A DNA stretch of 64,000 nucleotides. Origin: Neocallimastix lanati (nom. inval.) (Eukaryota > Neocallimastigomycota > Neocallimastigomycetes > Neocallimastigales > Neocallimastigaceae). Both the position numbers and the translations under genes were made by a program. The stretch covers positions 1,223,501 to 1,287,500 of the forward strand of contig JACVTC010000021.1 in the NCBI GenBank assembly GCA_016946835.1, read 5' to 3'. Of this stretch, positions 1-12,309 are shown piece after piece. Within the stretch, counting starts at the first letter, position 1; each line of letters starts with the position of its first letter. The notes beneath the pieces were generated by a model. The model was not told the DNA's origin, did not search any database, and was given only the letters and a program-made list of their open reading frames with translations.

Positions 1-251
1 TATTATCGTTTAATATTTTTTCTATATTTATATAATTGCAAATAAAACTGTACAATTAAATAAAAAATATTATATCAGAATTAATAATTAAATATATAAA
101 TTATAATAAAATATATAATTAAAAATCATATATTACAAATGAAAAAAAGATGGTTAAGTTTTTTTAAAATATATAATATTAAAAATTTACACATTTTATT
201 AATTAGAGAGAGTTTTTGTTAAAAATAAAGTTTAATATTTAAATTAAGTCT
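1..251. other. A+T-rich flank, nothing recognised
   Basis: Almost pure A/T sequence to the left of the first LTR. No reading frame, RNA signal or repeat is supported here. Confidence 0.5.
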
Positions 252-864
252 TGTATAATTAAGATTTGTATATTTATTAAATTAAATATATTATTCATTA
301 TTTTTTATAATGCAAAATAATATGTGGCGTATCAACAGGATTAGTACATTATGTAATTACAATTACAATATAGTTAAATTTTATTAATGTATATACATTT
401 TAGGGGAGGGGTGTGCATTTCACAATGTGGCGTATAATATTTATGTAAAGCCATACATTTATAAGATACTCTATACAATAATAAATAAATATATAAATAA
501 ATATTATTTTAAAAGAAATATTTTTTCAATTAAATATTACTAAATACTATTTTAAAAGAAATAATAATATATTCTATTAAAAAAGAATTATAAAAAATTA
601 TTTTTATAATTGAATATTAATAAATTATATATATAAAAAAATTTATTATATATTTAATTATTAAAAAAAAGCCACATACATAATTACGCCACATTGTGAA
701 ATGTACGATTTCGAAATGCACTAGATTCTAAAGGATTATGATAATTAATCCAATAATCAAAAATTACTAAAAGTATAGTTATTAAAATAATAATAAAAAG
801 TAGCAATAAACAAATAAAGTGATCACATATTAAAACTAAAATAAAAATAACATAATATTTAACA
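252..864 (+). repeat. 5' LTR of the copia fossil (contains a nested insertion)
   Basis: This matches 3653-3919 over its whole length except for an extra block at about 403-728. Shared landmarks are the start cttgtataattaagatttg and the later block gattatgataattaatcc. The ends are approximate; a short shared stretch just outside makes the exact first base ambiguous. Confidence 0.75.
403..728. mobile_element. MITE-like inverted-repeat element, copy A
   Basis: A ~326 bp insertion in the 5' LTR, absent from the 3' LTR. The left arm gcatttcacaatgtggcgta (from 415) is mirrored on the right by tacgccacattgtgaaatg (from 685), and the interior is A/T-rich. A second copy is at 20247-20576, so it is a mobile non-autonomous element. 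The TA flanking both sides is the only duplication I can see at this copy. It carries no coding capacity. Confidence 0.7.
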
Positions 865-3652
865 GATTAAGAGTCTCAGTTATCTCCAGTATATGATAGC
901 TAGTTTATAAATCTCAAAACAAATTACATTCCAATAAAAATAAAAGTAAATTGAAATTTCGAAATCTCAAAAAATTTAATTTAGTTAAATCTTAATTTTC
1001 AAAATTCTAAAACAATGGAAGATAAAACGTTCAATATTTTAAGCAAAATAAAAAAACTTACCGTAGAGACCTATCCACTTTGGACTTCAGATATGGCTCT
1101 AATATTAACCGCTAATGAATTAGATCAATATATCTACGAAGATAACATGAAAGAAATTTGCCAACAACGCCGAAAACTTTTGAATCCTTAAAGGGTATGA
1201 AAATTAAAGAAACAGATACTTACTACCATAAATCAATCACAAAGAATATGATAGTTGATGACAGTGAAGCATAAAAAAAAATATATTAGTATGAATTTGG
1301 AAAATGAAATTAAAAAAAAGTATAGATTTCAAGAATAAGTTCCGCATACGATGTATAGGAGTTATTAAAGAAAACTTTTTACTAAAAGTAATGAAGAGAT
1401 GAAGGTGCAATTAAATGAATAGCTGGAAAATATGACTTACGATAAATCCACCGACATAGGAATTTTCATAGCTAACATGGAAATTACCTTCGACAAATTA
1501 AAAGAACTTGAAGAAAATGTGAATGATGAAAGAAAATTCAACTATTTATATAATGCTATTCCATCCGATATTGCTCACTTAACAAATTTATTGGGTTTTC
1601 ATAATGATAGGAATGAATGTTATAATATGCTTTAAAAACATCAATCCCAAGAATAAAATTTTTAAGTACTTTAAAAATTAAGCAAGAAAAAAAGCCAAAG
1701 TATTCAATGATGAAGTAAGAAACTAATGAAGGTAATAAAAGGAATAAACAAAATAGAAAAATAGCACATCAAAAACTGCCAATAATGTAAAAATAAATAA
1801 TCAAGAAGAAGAATCAGACATATTGACATGTACAGTAATGTATTAAATACCGATTATAATGATGATAGGGAAGAAGGTCAATCTAACTGTGTTACAACAG
1901 AAAACCCAGAAAACAAAAATAATATTAGAAATTTTCATTGAAACATGATATATTTAAGGAAAAAAAAACAATAAAAAACATAGAAAACGCTACAATAATG
2001 AATATATGATAAAAAATCATCTATCAAAGAAAGTAAAAATTATTTATTGAAATAAAAGATATTTTAGATGCAGTTGCGCCCTTAACAATAAATGGCAAAA
2101 AGTTTATTGAACCACGTAACTATAAAGAAATATTTTTAATGGATGATAAAAACATGTGGCTAAAAGCAGTGAATGAAGAGTTAGATAATATGAAGAGAAT
2201 GAAAGTATTCACAATTATTAACAAGGTACCAAAAGACACAAATATCATTTCAACAAGATGGGTTTTCACATGACAAAACTAATAAAAAAAAAATTCAGAA
2301 GGTAAGATAGTTTAATATAAAGCAAGATTAGTGGCTAATGGTTACAGTCAGATATATGATATTGACTACAAAAAACACCTTTTCACCTATCCTTACACAA
2401 GATACACTTAAAATCATAATTGTCATTGCAATTCAAAGAAGGTTTCACATACATCAAATGGATACTAAGGCAGCTTACATGAATGCCAAATTGGATGAAG
2501 ATATATATATGTTGCTACCAGAAGATATGAAACAAAGGGGATATTGCAAATTAAATAAAGCCTTGTATGGCTTAAAACAGTCTGGAAGAATGTGGAATGA
2601 AACTCTAAATAAGGTATTGTTAAAATTAAATTTTTAAAAGATTTTTAAACGAGGCATGTGTCTATTGTTAAAAGAGATAAAAATAACAAAATTGTATGTT
2701 TATTAGTAGTTTACATAGATGTGATATAATTATTACAGGAACAGATAATGAAATAATTAAAACAAAGTCTTTAATTAAAGGTAATTTCAATTTCAAAGCT
2801 ACAGATGTGAATGAGGTAGATTTTATTATAGGTATAAAATTTGAAAAATGTAAAGATGGTTACGTAATCCATCAAAAGAAATATTTAGATGAAATTTTAA
2901 ATAAATTTGAACATAAATAAATATAACCCGACATCAAATACTATACCAATTGAATCTACTGATTTAAGCAGCAGAAAATTTAACGTAACTAAATATAAAC
3001 AGGATATAGGATCTCTGTTATATTTAGCTATTAGCACAAGACCAGACATTCTATTTTCTATTAGTAAAGCTTCCAAAAAATCAGATAATTTTACATATGA
3101 AGACTGGTATAATGTGTTAAAAATATTCATATATTTAAAGGGCAAGCCCAATTATAGTATAAAATTCACATTTACTAATAATTTAAATTGCAATGTAAAC
3201 GAAGATTGATTTAGGTGGCGATAAAGAAAAGAGAAGGTCAATGACTAGATTCATAATGTTAATAAACTCTGCACCTACCAGTTGGTATTCTAAACTCCAA
3301 TATTGTGTTTCAGTTTCTACTGCTGAAAGTGAGTATTTCGGAATTCATGAATGTGCAAGATATTGTCTCTGGTACAGAAATGCATTTAAAGAACTTGAAT
3401 TTAAACAGGACACCATCACAATAAATACTTACAATAAAACTACGATTTACAATTGTGAGAATGACACCATCAATCCAAAATCCAAACATATTAACCTACA
3501 ATATCACAGTATAAGAGAATTAATTAAGAAAAATGATATTAATTTAAAATACATAAAATCTGAAAATAATTTATCCGATGGCTTCACCAAAAATTTAAAT
3601 TCCACTTTAATGACTAGGTTCAGAAATAAATATTTTCTATAATTTAAAGTCT

Positions 3653-3919
3653 TGTATAATTAAGATTTGTATATTTATTAAATTATATATATTATTCATT
3701 ATTTTGTATAATGTTAAATATCATGTAGCGTATTAATGATGTACATCATGCAATTACAATTGTAACTAATATAGTTAAAATTTTTATTAATGTATATACA
3801 AAAGATTATGATAATTAATCCAATAATCAAAAATTATTAAAAATATAGTTATTAAAATAATAATAAAAAATAACAATAAATTTAAAACTAAAACAAAACA
3901 AACATAATAATATTTATCA
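3653..3919 (+). repeat. 3' LTR of the copia fossil
   Basis: This aligns with the 5' LTR without the nested element and so represents the uninterrupted LTR of about 267 bp. It follows directly after the RNase H end of the pol remnant. Confidence 0.75.
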
Positions 3920-4445
3920 GTTTTTGAATAAGAATATAAAAATTTCTATATATATTAAAGTTATTATGAAAATATAAAGAAAAAATAAGAAATTCATGAT
4001 ATATAACATTTATAATTAATATTCTTATATAAATTTGCGTTAATTAGAATTGGAAGAATTAAATATATATAAATATATCTTTTATACAAAATTTATTGAA
4101 TATTATTTTCTTAATATTATTATATATTTTATAATCAATATATATATATTTTTTTTAATATATATATTGAAATAAATAAATATCATTATTTATTTATTTT
4201 ATTATAAAATAATATTTAATTTTAATATTAAGTTGAAAATTTATTAATTTTTATTATATTATTAGTCTTTTTCAATTGAAAATTCACTAATTTTTATTAT
4301 ATTATTAGTCTTTTAAATTAAAAATTCATTAACATTTATTTCTATATTTCAGTTAAACACTAATAATATAATAAAAATTTAATAGTCAAAATAATGTAAA
4401 TGTAAATAAAATTTATATATAATTAATGTAAAGATATTAAAGTTT

Positions 4446-4598
4446 ATTATATGTAAATTTGAGAATTAATAAATTATTAAATAAATGAATAAATAAATAA
4501 GTAAATATTTTTTAATAAATTATCACATTATTGTTTAATTTATTGGCTTATCGTACAATAAATAAGTAAATAACCAATTAATTAAATAAAGAATATAA

Positions 4599-4690
<92 letters not shown>

Positions 4691-4843
4691 ACTATTATAT
4701 GTAAATTTAAAAATTAATAAATTATTAAATAAATGAATAAATAAATAAGTAAATATTTTTTAATAAATTGTCACATTATTATTAAATTTTATTGGCTTAT
4801 CGTACAATAAATAAGTAAATAACCAATTAAATAAAGAATATAA

Positions 4844-4873
<30 letters not shown>
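4446..4873. repeat. Direct duplication of ~170 bp ending in (AAAT)n
   Basis: Two copies (about 4446-4615 and 4694-4873) share attatatgtaaattt, the motif ttggcttatcgtacaataaa and a closing AAAT microsatellite. In the first copy the microsatellite expands to about 100 bp (to 4688). They differ by small indels. Confidence 0.8.
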
Positions 4874-4875
<2 letters not shown>

Positions 4876-6289
4876 ACTATTATTAAAGAGTTCAATAATT
4901 ATAAATATATATTTATTCTATTTTTATTTATTTATTTATTCACTTATTTATTTATTTTATAGTTTTTCATATTTTTTAAGATCATAAAAAAAAAACTTTT
5001 CAGTTATGATTTTTGTATATTTTTCTAGTTTAAAACAATTTAATAAAAATAAGAAAAGTATAATATTATTTTACTTTTATTTTATAATTTTTTTTTTTTT
5101 TTGACATATAATATGATAATACATATTTTTGATTTTTGATTTTAAAAACAAAATGTTCAAATTATCATATATAATAAAATATTTACATTTGAATTAATCA
5201 AACTAATTTAAAAAAAAAACTTTTTTTTTATTTTTTTTTATTATTTTTTTTAATAATCATTTTATATTTAATTATTGCTTCAAGGGAAAAATTTTAATAT
5301 TTGCTTTTAATATATTTTTTTTTTTTTTAAAAAACAGAAAAAATCCAGATATTTCATGGTTAGTATTAAAAATTTTATTGGACAAAAAAAAAACATTTAC
5401 TCATTACAATTTTTAAAATTTTTATAAAAATTTTTATAAAATTTATGAGTAGCAGCTATCAATTCATTGGCTGAAATTAAATTAAATTTTTTTATTTTTA
5501 TTTTAAATATTTTTTAATAAATTTTTTATATTTTTTTATATTTTTTTATATTTTAATAAATTTTAAACATTTTAAATATTTTAATATTATATAAAGTTTC
5601 CCCCGTTTTTAAATTGTTTATTCTAATTAATTTTTTTTTTTGTGTGTGTTAATTATATTAAAAATAATAAATAATATATATATATAAAAAGTAAAAACGT
5701 CTCAAAGTTGAGGTATGTTGAAGAGATTTAGAATTATTGGATTTTATATAAAATTTTTAATAGTTTTATATTAAAATAAATCATAACTTTATTTAAAAAT
5801 TAATATATATTGAAATAATAATATAAATAAAAAAAAAAAAACTATTTACATAATATAATAATATAAATATTTATTTCTGATATATATATATTGTTCATTT
5901 TATTTATTATTATTTCTTTATTTAAAGATACTTTATAAATTGAATTTTTTTGTTAATTGATATAGATTTGAATTAATATACGAGATCTATAAAGCATTCC
6001 GTGTAATAGAGCGTATATATATATTTATATGAATTTAATAATTTACTTTTTAATGCTATTATATAATAGGAGTTAACATTTGATTTGAATACTTGATATT
6101 TGTAAACATCCTTTTTTTTTAAATTAAATAAAAATTTAATTTTTCAATTAATACAGATATTTGAATCTATAATTATATTATAATTTTTAATTAAAGCATT
6201 TTAAATTCCATGTGTTTTAATTAAGGATAGGTTATATCATATAAAGGTTATTTATAATTTAATATTAGATTCTTTTAAATTTATGAAAA

Positions 6290-6715
6290 AAATATTATTA
6301 ATTATTATTATTATTTATTTATTTATTTATTTATTATTTATTATTTATTATTTATTATTTATTATTTATTATTTATTATTTATTATTTATTAATAAATAC
6401 TCTTTTTATTATTTATTATTTATTATTTATTATTATTTATTATTTATTATTTATTATTTATTATTTATTATTTATTATTTATTAATAAATATTCTTTTTA
6501 TTATTATTATTTATTATTTATTAATAAATACTCTTTTTATTATTTATTATTATTTATTATTTATTATTTATTAATAAATACTCTTTTTATTATTTATTAT
6601 TATTTATTATTTATTATTTATTAATAAATACTCTTTTTATTATTTATTATTATTTATTATTTATTATTTATTAATAAATACTCTTTTTATTATTTATTAT
6701 TTATTATTATTATTA
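6290..6715. repeat. TTATTTA satellite with embedded taataaatactc units
   Basis: A simple TTA/TTTA tract holds at least six units built around ttaataaatactctttttatt, spaced at roughly 35-90 bp. The same core recurs at about 28205-28385, 31020-32000 and, inverted, near 30344. Confidence 0.8.
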
Positions 6716-6748
6716 AGAAGAAAACCTATAATATATATATATATATAT

Positions 6749-6780
<32 letters not shown>

Positions 6781-7400
6781 CATGCATACAAAGTTTAATC
6801 TAAGTAGTTAATATGTTTATTATATGAGTTGACTAAAAATTAATTTTATTCTACATCCTAATTTATTTTATTTTAGTATATATTTATCTATTTAATATAA
6901 TATATTTAAAACTTTAAATTATTATTATTTTTTTTATAATTGGATATATTATATATAATATATTATTAACACTAATGCCAATAAAATTCATAAATGAATA
7001 GGATCAGAATAAAATTAAATTAAATAAAATTAAAAATTAAAATTAAAAAAAAAAAAAAAAAAAATGAATATTATTATATTATTATTACAATTATTTATTA
7101 TTATTATTATTTTTGATTTGGATATATAAGACTGAACTTTTTCCTGTATATTTTTTTCATCACACACATATAAATAAATAAATAAATAAATAATTAAATA
7201 GATAAATAAAAATTATTAAATTTAAATAATAAAAATTAAGTTAAAAATATATATCTGTTTTTAATTTAATTTTAAAAATATATATAAGAATAGTAAAAAG
7301 TAATATATATATTTAAAATAAATTGATATAGTTTTTATTAATTTATTTTTTAAAAATAAAATAAAATAAATATAAATATAAATATAAAAAATTATAAAAA

Positions 7401-9407
7401 ATGAGTAAAAAAATAAATGAACAAGAAGCTGGTGATAAAATTACTGCTCTTGCCTCTTTAGATGAAGCCAAACTTTCTTGGTTTCATATAAAAGCTATTC
7501 TTATTTCTGGTTGTGGTTTCTTCACTGATGCCTATGATATCTTCATTATCAATTTAGTTATGCCAATGTAAGTTAATTATTATTATTTTAAAGAAAGGAA
7601 AAAATAAAAAAATTTTATTATAAAAAAAATAGGGATATATGAAAATAAATTCTTTCTTCTATAAAATAAAAGAAAAAAATAATAATAAAATGAAATTAAA
7701 GGAATACTTTAGTTTTTTTTTTTTTTATTATTGCTATGATCATTTTATTATGTTATTTTATTTTATTTATTTTACATTACTTTTACTTTATTTTGTTTTT
7801 TATTTATATTAAAATAACTAAATCTATAAATATGGTTTTTTTTTTTTATTTTTTTATAAAACATCATAAAATTAAAAAAAAAAAAAAAATATTAAAAAAA
7901 CAATAGGATTGGTTATGTATACTTCTCTGATGCTGCTCATAAAAATCATGTTCCAAATCTTACGGATGGTTTAACCAAGGGTGCTGCTTCATGGGGTACT
8001 CTTATCGGTCAATTACTTTTTGGTGTTCTTGGTGATAAAATGGGTAGAAAGAAGAATTATGCTATTGTAATGATTATCTTAATTGTATCTACTATTGCAT
8101 GTTCTTTAGCTGGTCCATCAAAGGTAGGATGGGGTATTTGTACTATGATTGCTATCTGGCGTTTCTTCCTTGGTATTGGTATTGGTGGTGATTATCCAAT
8201 GTCTGCTGTTATTACCTCTGAATTTGCTACCGTTAACCGTCGTGGTTTTATGATTGCATCTGTCTTTGCTATGCAAGGTGTTGGTATTCTTTTTTCCTCA
8301 GTTCTTACTGTTGTTTTATTAATTATCTTCAAGAGTCACATTGAAGATAATGTTGATAATTTAGATACAGTTTGGAGAATTTGTATTGCCATGGGTGCTG
8401 TTCCATCCATTTTTACTCTCTACTACCGTATTACTTTCCCAGAAACTCCACGTTATGCTATGGATGTTCAAGGTGATATTGATGCTGGTATTAAATCTGC
8501 TAAGGCTGCTATGGGTGGATCAAGAAACTCTAAAGAAGACAATGCTGAAATTGAAGAAGCTATTGCTGTTCGTGCTGTTGAAAAACCAGCTGCTGCTGGT
8601 CAAGTTGCCGGTAGTACTTGGAAGGGTTTCAAGGCTCATTTTGGTCAATGGAGATATGGTAAAGTTTTATTAGGTTGTGCTCTTTCCTGGTTCTTATTAG
8701 ATTTAGCCTTCTATGGTTTGAATTTGAATCAATCTATTGTTCTTGAAGCTATTGGTTATGGTGAAAAGGAAAATCAAACCCCTTACGATTCCATTTGGAA
8801 TAAGGCTCTTGGTAATTTAATTATTGCTGGTATCGGTACTGTTCCAGGTTATTGGGTTTCTGTTCTTTTAATTGAAAAAATTGGTCGTAAGCCAATTCAA
8901 TTAACTGGTTTTGCTGTCATTGGTATCTGTCTTACCGTTATTGCCATCTGGTTCCATAAGATTATTGACTACAGTAAGACGTTATTCTTTGTCATTTACA
9001 TTATCTGTCAATTCTTCTTCAACTTTGGTCCAAACATGACTACTTTCGTTATTCCAAGTGAAGTTTTCCCAACTCGTTTCCGTACCACAGCTCACGGTAT
9101 ATCTGCTGCTTCTGGTAAATTAGGTGCTATTATTGCTGCTCACACCTTCAGTATCATTAAAGATATTGGTGGTCCAGCCGGTTCTAACAACTTTATTCAA
9201 GAACTTTTTGGTATTCTTGCTGTCATGATGTTTTTAGGTTTTATTGTTAGTACCTTCCTTCCAGAAACCAAAGGAAAAACTTTAGAAGAATTAGCTGGTG
9301 AAGATGTCATTGAAACTGCTCCATCTATGGAACAATTATATCCAAATGGAAATAATGAGGATGCCATCGAAGAACAAAATTCATATGAAATTACAATAAG
9401 AAAATAA
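7401..9407 (+). CDS. PHO84: PHO84-like high-affinity phosphate:H+ symporter (two exons)
   Basis: This is a major-facilitator transporter for inorganic phosphate uptake at the plasma membrane. Exon 1 is 7401-7567 and exon 2 is 7907-9407, joined across a GT-AG intron (7568-7906) that splits a codon after its second base. The spliced protein is 555 aa, close to the 587 aa of yeast Pho84. Visible family marks: FFTDAYDIF in TM1 (about residues 40-48), GQLLFG-LGDKMGRKK ending near residue 105, FLGIGIGGDYPMS (about 143-155), ETPRY (235-239), and LDLAFYGLNLNQ, whose Asp321 matches the substrate-binding aspartate of the family. There are about twelve hydrophobic segments with a polar central loop (about 240-300). 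The ATG at 7401 is the first in frame and gives a typical short cytosolic N-terminus. Codon use is much richer in G+C than the flanks. A different phosphate:cation MFS member is possible but less likely. Confidence 0.93.
7568..7906 (+). other. Intron of the PHO84-like gene
   Basis: A 339-nt intron with donor GTAAGT and acceptor caatag. It is almost pure A/T with poly-T and poly-A runs. Splicing restores the conserved path MPMIGYVYFSD across the junction. Confidence 0.9.
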
Positions 9408-10610
9408 AAAGATAATTAGTAATAAAACAAAAATTAAAAAATAATAATAATAATAATAATAATAACAACAATAATAATAAGGAAATAAGAAAAAAGTAAA
9501 AAAAAAAAAAAAAAAAAGAGAAAGAAAAAATAAATCCAGTATAAAAACAAATATTATATCAAATTAATTATATTTTAATAAATATTTGTTCCTAATTAAA
9601 ATATAATCATAAATGTTTTAAAAAAAATTATTATTATTATTATTATTATTTATCATTAATTTAATCTATTAATATATAATTTGGTAATTTATTTTTAAAA
9701 ATAATATATATATATTACTAGAAAAAAAATTAAATATAATACAATAAAATATAATATTTATTATAATAAATTTAGAAAGTTTTCTTTTATTTTTTATATA
9801 TTTTTTTTTTCTAATAGAAAAAGAAAAAAGGATATGAAAAATGGAAATATTTAAATATTAAAATAGTAAATAATTAATTAAAAAGAAAATAATTACAAGA
9901 AGGGAAAAAATAAATAGAAACTAGTAAAAAAAAAAAAAAAAAAAAAGCAAAAGAACAAAACAAAAAACAGACATACTAATTAACCAATAATAAATAAGAG
10001 AAAAAATTCATTAAAATTACATATCGCTTTCTCACTCTATCTATCTTAAAAAAAAAAAAAAGAATATATATATATATTTATTAAATGATATATATTTATT
10101 TTTTATTTATTTTATTAAATTCTTCTATAAATATAAAAAAATTTTTTTAAAAAAAATATAATAATATATATATAAATAAAGATAAAAAAAAAAATAAAAA
10201 AAAAAATAAAAAAAAAAAAAAATAAATAATAAAATAGATAGTAAAAAAAATATTTAACTATATTTTATTTAAATTTAATTTTTAATAAAATAAAATAAAA
10301 AAAAAAAAAAAAGAAATAATAATAATATGACAATGTTTAGTGTACTGAAGACATTTTTTTTTTTTATTAATTATATATATAAATAGAATAATAAAAGTAT
10401 TTTACATTACATATATGTTATAATTATTATTAAGATTATTATAAAATAGTGTACTTTTATATTAGTTATTTATTGAAGCAAAAAAAAAAAAACAATTTTT
10501 TTTTTTTAATGGATACTTACAAAAGTAATAAGTCAATCTTAGGAAGCTTTTTGAAACTGCTATTAATAAATTCATAAACAAAGATCAATAATAACTATGA
10601 CTGTGACCTT
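9408..10610. other. A+T-rich spacer
   Basis: No gene is seen. It contains AAT repeats at about 9441-9480 and several A-runs. The presumed 3' UTR of the PHO84-like gene starts at 9408. A slightly less A/T-rich stretch near 10515-10610 may be the start of the oldest LINE fragment. Confidence 0.5.
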
Positions 10611-10614
10611 TTTT

Positions 10615-10664
10615 TTTTTTAAATGAATAAAAATCTGTCCTTTCAGTTATCTGTGCAATATCTC
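10615..10664 (+). mobile_element. LINE copy C, 5' piece (host of the nest)
   Basis: Translation of this short piece (VLSVICAISQ-type) aligns with the segment before CFKKW in the two other LINE copies. The same element resumes at 14556, after copies 1 and 2. The two 13-14 bp duplications join it to that continuation. The left boundary is uncertain. Confidence 0.5.
10652..10664 (+). repeat. Target-site duplication, left, of LINE copy 1
   Basis: The 13-mer tgtgcaatatctc is repeated exactly at 12285-12297, directly after the poly(A) tail of copy 1, as expected for target-primed reverse transcription. Confidence 0.85.
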
Positions 10665-12237
10665 TTCACTTAAAAACCTTTTGAATATTGCTCATGATTG
10701 GGGTATTAAAAATGAAATGACCTTTGGAATCAATAAATGCGCTACACTAGTTGTTAAACCAAAGAATTTTATACCTTCAAGACATTATGAAAATCCTACT
10801 TTTAGACTTGGTATGAACTATATACCAAGCACTAATCAATATACATATCTTGGTATACCTTTTAATGAATCGTTGGATTTAAAACCTATTATTGCTAAGA
10901 TGAATAGTAAAATTAATTATACAGTTAACTCTTTCTTTAGATTTTTAAACAATAGGAATGTTCCTTTCTACTTTAAAACTCGTATACTAGTTTCTTTTGT
11001 CCTTAGTTCAGTTCTTTATTATGCTCCCTTACTTGGTTCAAATAAAAAGAATACTGAAAAAGCTCAAACTGCTTTTAATCGAGGTTTGTATTGGAGTTTC
11101 GGGTTTAAAAATAAAACCTCCAATACTTCAATTTACAATATGTCTAAGGAACTTTCTATACCTCCTATAGCTAGTTTTTGTGCTAAGGCGATGATTCGAT
11201 GCTTTAAAAAGTGGAAAGATTCTTCTTGTATTATTTCTCATTTAGTCAAAAATATACCTACACTTTCTCACTATTCATGGACAAAAAAAGCACGGAGTTT
11301 AGCAGTACACAAGCACAATAATAAACTTCCTGGAGAAATAAGGAAGTTTACTGGGAAAATATTCATTATTCAAGCACTCCTGCGATCAGATCTACAAAAT
11401 ACAAGAAATTTAAATTTGGTTTTAAAAAAATTTATTCAACGTCTATCACTTAAATTTTCACAATTTTCTCTTGGATTTTTTTGGATTGGACGAATTAAAT
11501 GTGGATTCAAATTTTATGTAAAAACGTATGTTAAAAGTAATCTAGTATCAGAAAATTGCCCAACATACTGCCCTTGTTGTGGTGAGAGTAACAGCATACC
11601 TAGTTTTACACACTGGATACTTTTATGTCCTAAATTTGAAGAATTTAGGCAACATTTCATTCCCTTTGTTGATGAAATTTTTATTAATTTTTCTCTTATT
11701 GTTCATGAGAAATCATTGAACATTCCTGATGATGAAGAGGAAGATTTTGATGATAATATCAATTTTTACGTGCTGTGTCTCCTTCTTGGCGGAAATGCAG
11801 TAATTTGAAATCTTAAAGATCGGCTCGGGGGAAAGAAGGCGATATATTAATAATATTTTTCAATCACCTTCGAACGAGTCTTCTTTCCCGATTTCATATT
11901 TTGTGGGGCTTGCGGAATTCCTTACTAACGTTATGCCTATTGTGATTGGTGATTTTTACACCATGATCGATTTGTATAGTGTTAGACCTACCGTTGTCAA
12001 GAGCGTCGACGTCGTAACGATAAGGCAAAGAAAGAAATTCTGATACAGATTCGAATGATAATTTTCATCCATATGGAGTTATCTTCGATGAATGGGAAGA
12101 GTTAGAGGCCTTTTCGTTCTCGAATCTCATAACGTAGTTTTTTAATATTAATATAAAAAAAAAAAAAAATTTCATGTATTTAAACTTCATGTATTTTTTT
12201 AAAAAAAAAAATATTATTAAATAAAGTTTATTCCTAG

Positions 12238-12284
<47 letters not shown>
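10665..12284 (+). mobile_element. LINE (non-LTR retrotransposon) copy 1, 5'-truncated
   Basis: A 5'-truncated LINE. It runs from the end of the reverse transcriptase palm through the C-terminal cysteine motif, a 3' UTR and a 44-A tail (12241-12284). It is flanked by a perfect 13 bp duplication. The 3' UTR begins with a 10 bp hairpin (arms 11829-11838 and 11880-11889) and contains the block gagcgtcgacgtcg, which copy C shares. Confidence 0.9.
10681..11808 (+). pseudogene. C-terminal part of LINE ORF2 (RT thumb and zinc motif)
   Basis: An open stretch of 375 codons with no proper start, because the element is truncated at its 5' end. It opens with MTFGINKCATLVV, the region just after the RT catalytic box in LINEs. 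It continues with YLGIPF, an Arg/Lys-rich thumb, and ends with the typical LINE cysteine motif CPTYCPCCGES followed by H-x5-C (CPKFEEFR). Compared with the sister copies, it leaves the conserved frame after LLGG (about residue 372). The homologous end SYFVGLAEFLTNVMP continues in another frame downstream, which shows a frameshift near 11800. It cannot encode an active enzyme alone. Confidence 0.85.
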
Positions 12285-12286
<2 letters not shown>

Positions 12287-12309
12287 TGCAATATCTCAAT
12301 TATGATGCT
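12285..12309 (+). repeat. LINE copy C middle piece carrying two overlapping target-site duplications
   Basis: A 25-bp remnant of the host LINE between two insertions. Bases 12285-12297 repeat 10652-10664 (right duplication of copy 1). Bases 12296-12309 (tcaattatgatgct) repeat 14542-14555 (left duplication of copy 2). The two duplications overlap by two bases. Confidence 0.85.

Larger units (their letters stand above)
252..3919 (+). mobile_element. Ty1/copia-type LTR retrotransposon, broken fossil
   Basis: Two related LTRs (about 252-864 and 3653-3919) flank remnants of coding sequence in copia order. A gag-like stretch lies at about 1015-1830. Pol remnants lie at about 2040-3642, with a copia reverse transcriptase (lysine- and tyrosine-rich, containing the family motif LYGLKQS) and then an RNase H end (STAESEY, followed by KHI and the DGFTK tail). 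The protease/integrase portion is not recognisable between them, so the element appears internally shortened. It is broken, with well over five breaks, and is a fossil of moderate age: its LTRs still align clearly, but with many differences. A separate small inverted-repeat element sits inside the 5' LTR. Confidence 0.85.
3920..7400. other. A+T-rich spacer upstream of the phosphate transporter
   Basis: No gene is supported in this ~3.5 kb. It holds a ~47 bp direct repeat at about 4231-4330, a duplicated ~170 bp block with AAAT microsatellites (4446-4873), a TTATTTA-type satellite (6290-6715), and many A or T runs. The promoter of the downstream gene must lie in its last part, but no specific element can be picked out from the A/T background. 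Confidence 0.6.

Noticed and set aside
2897-3151. 84-codon minus-strand frame in the copia fossil
   Set aside because: It is antisense to the recognisable pol remnant on the plus strand.
8386-8673. 95-codon frame overlapping the PHO84-like gene
   Set aside because: It lies in another frame of a well-supported transporter and is Leu-rich because it is the shifted reading of membrane segments.
12241-12284. A44 run as an isolated microsatellite
   Set aside because: It is the poly(A) tail of LINE copy 1, because the target duplication follows it directly.
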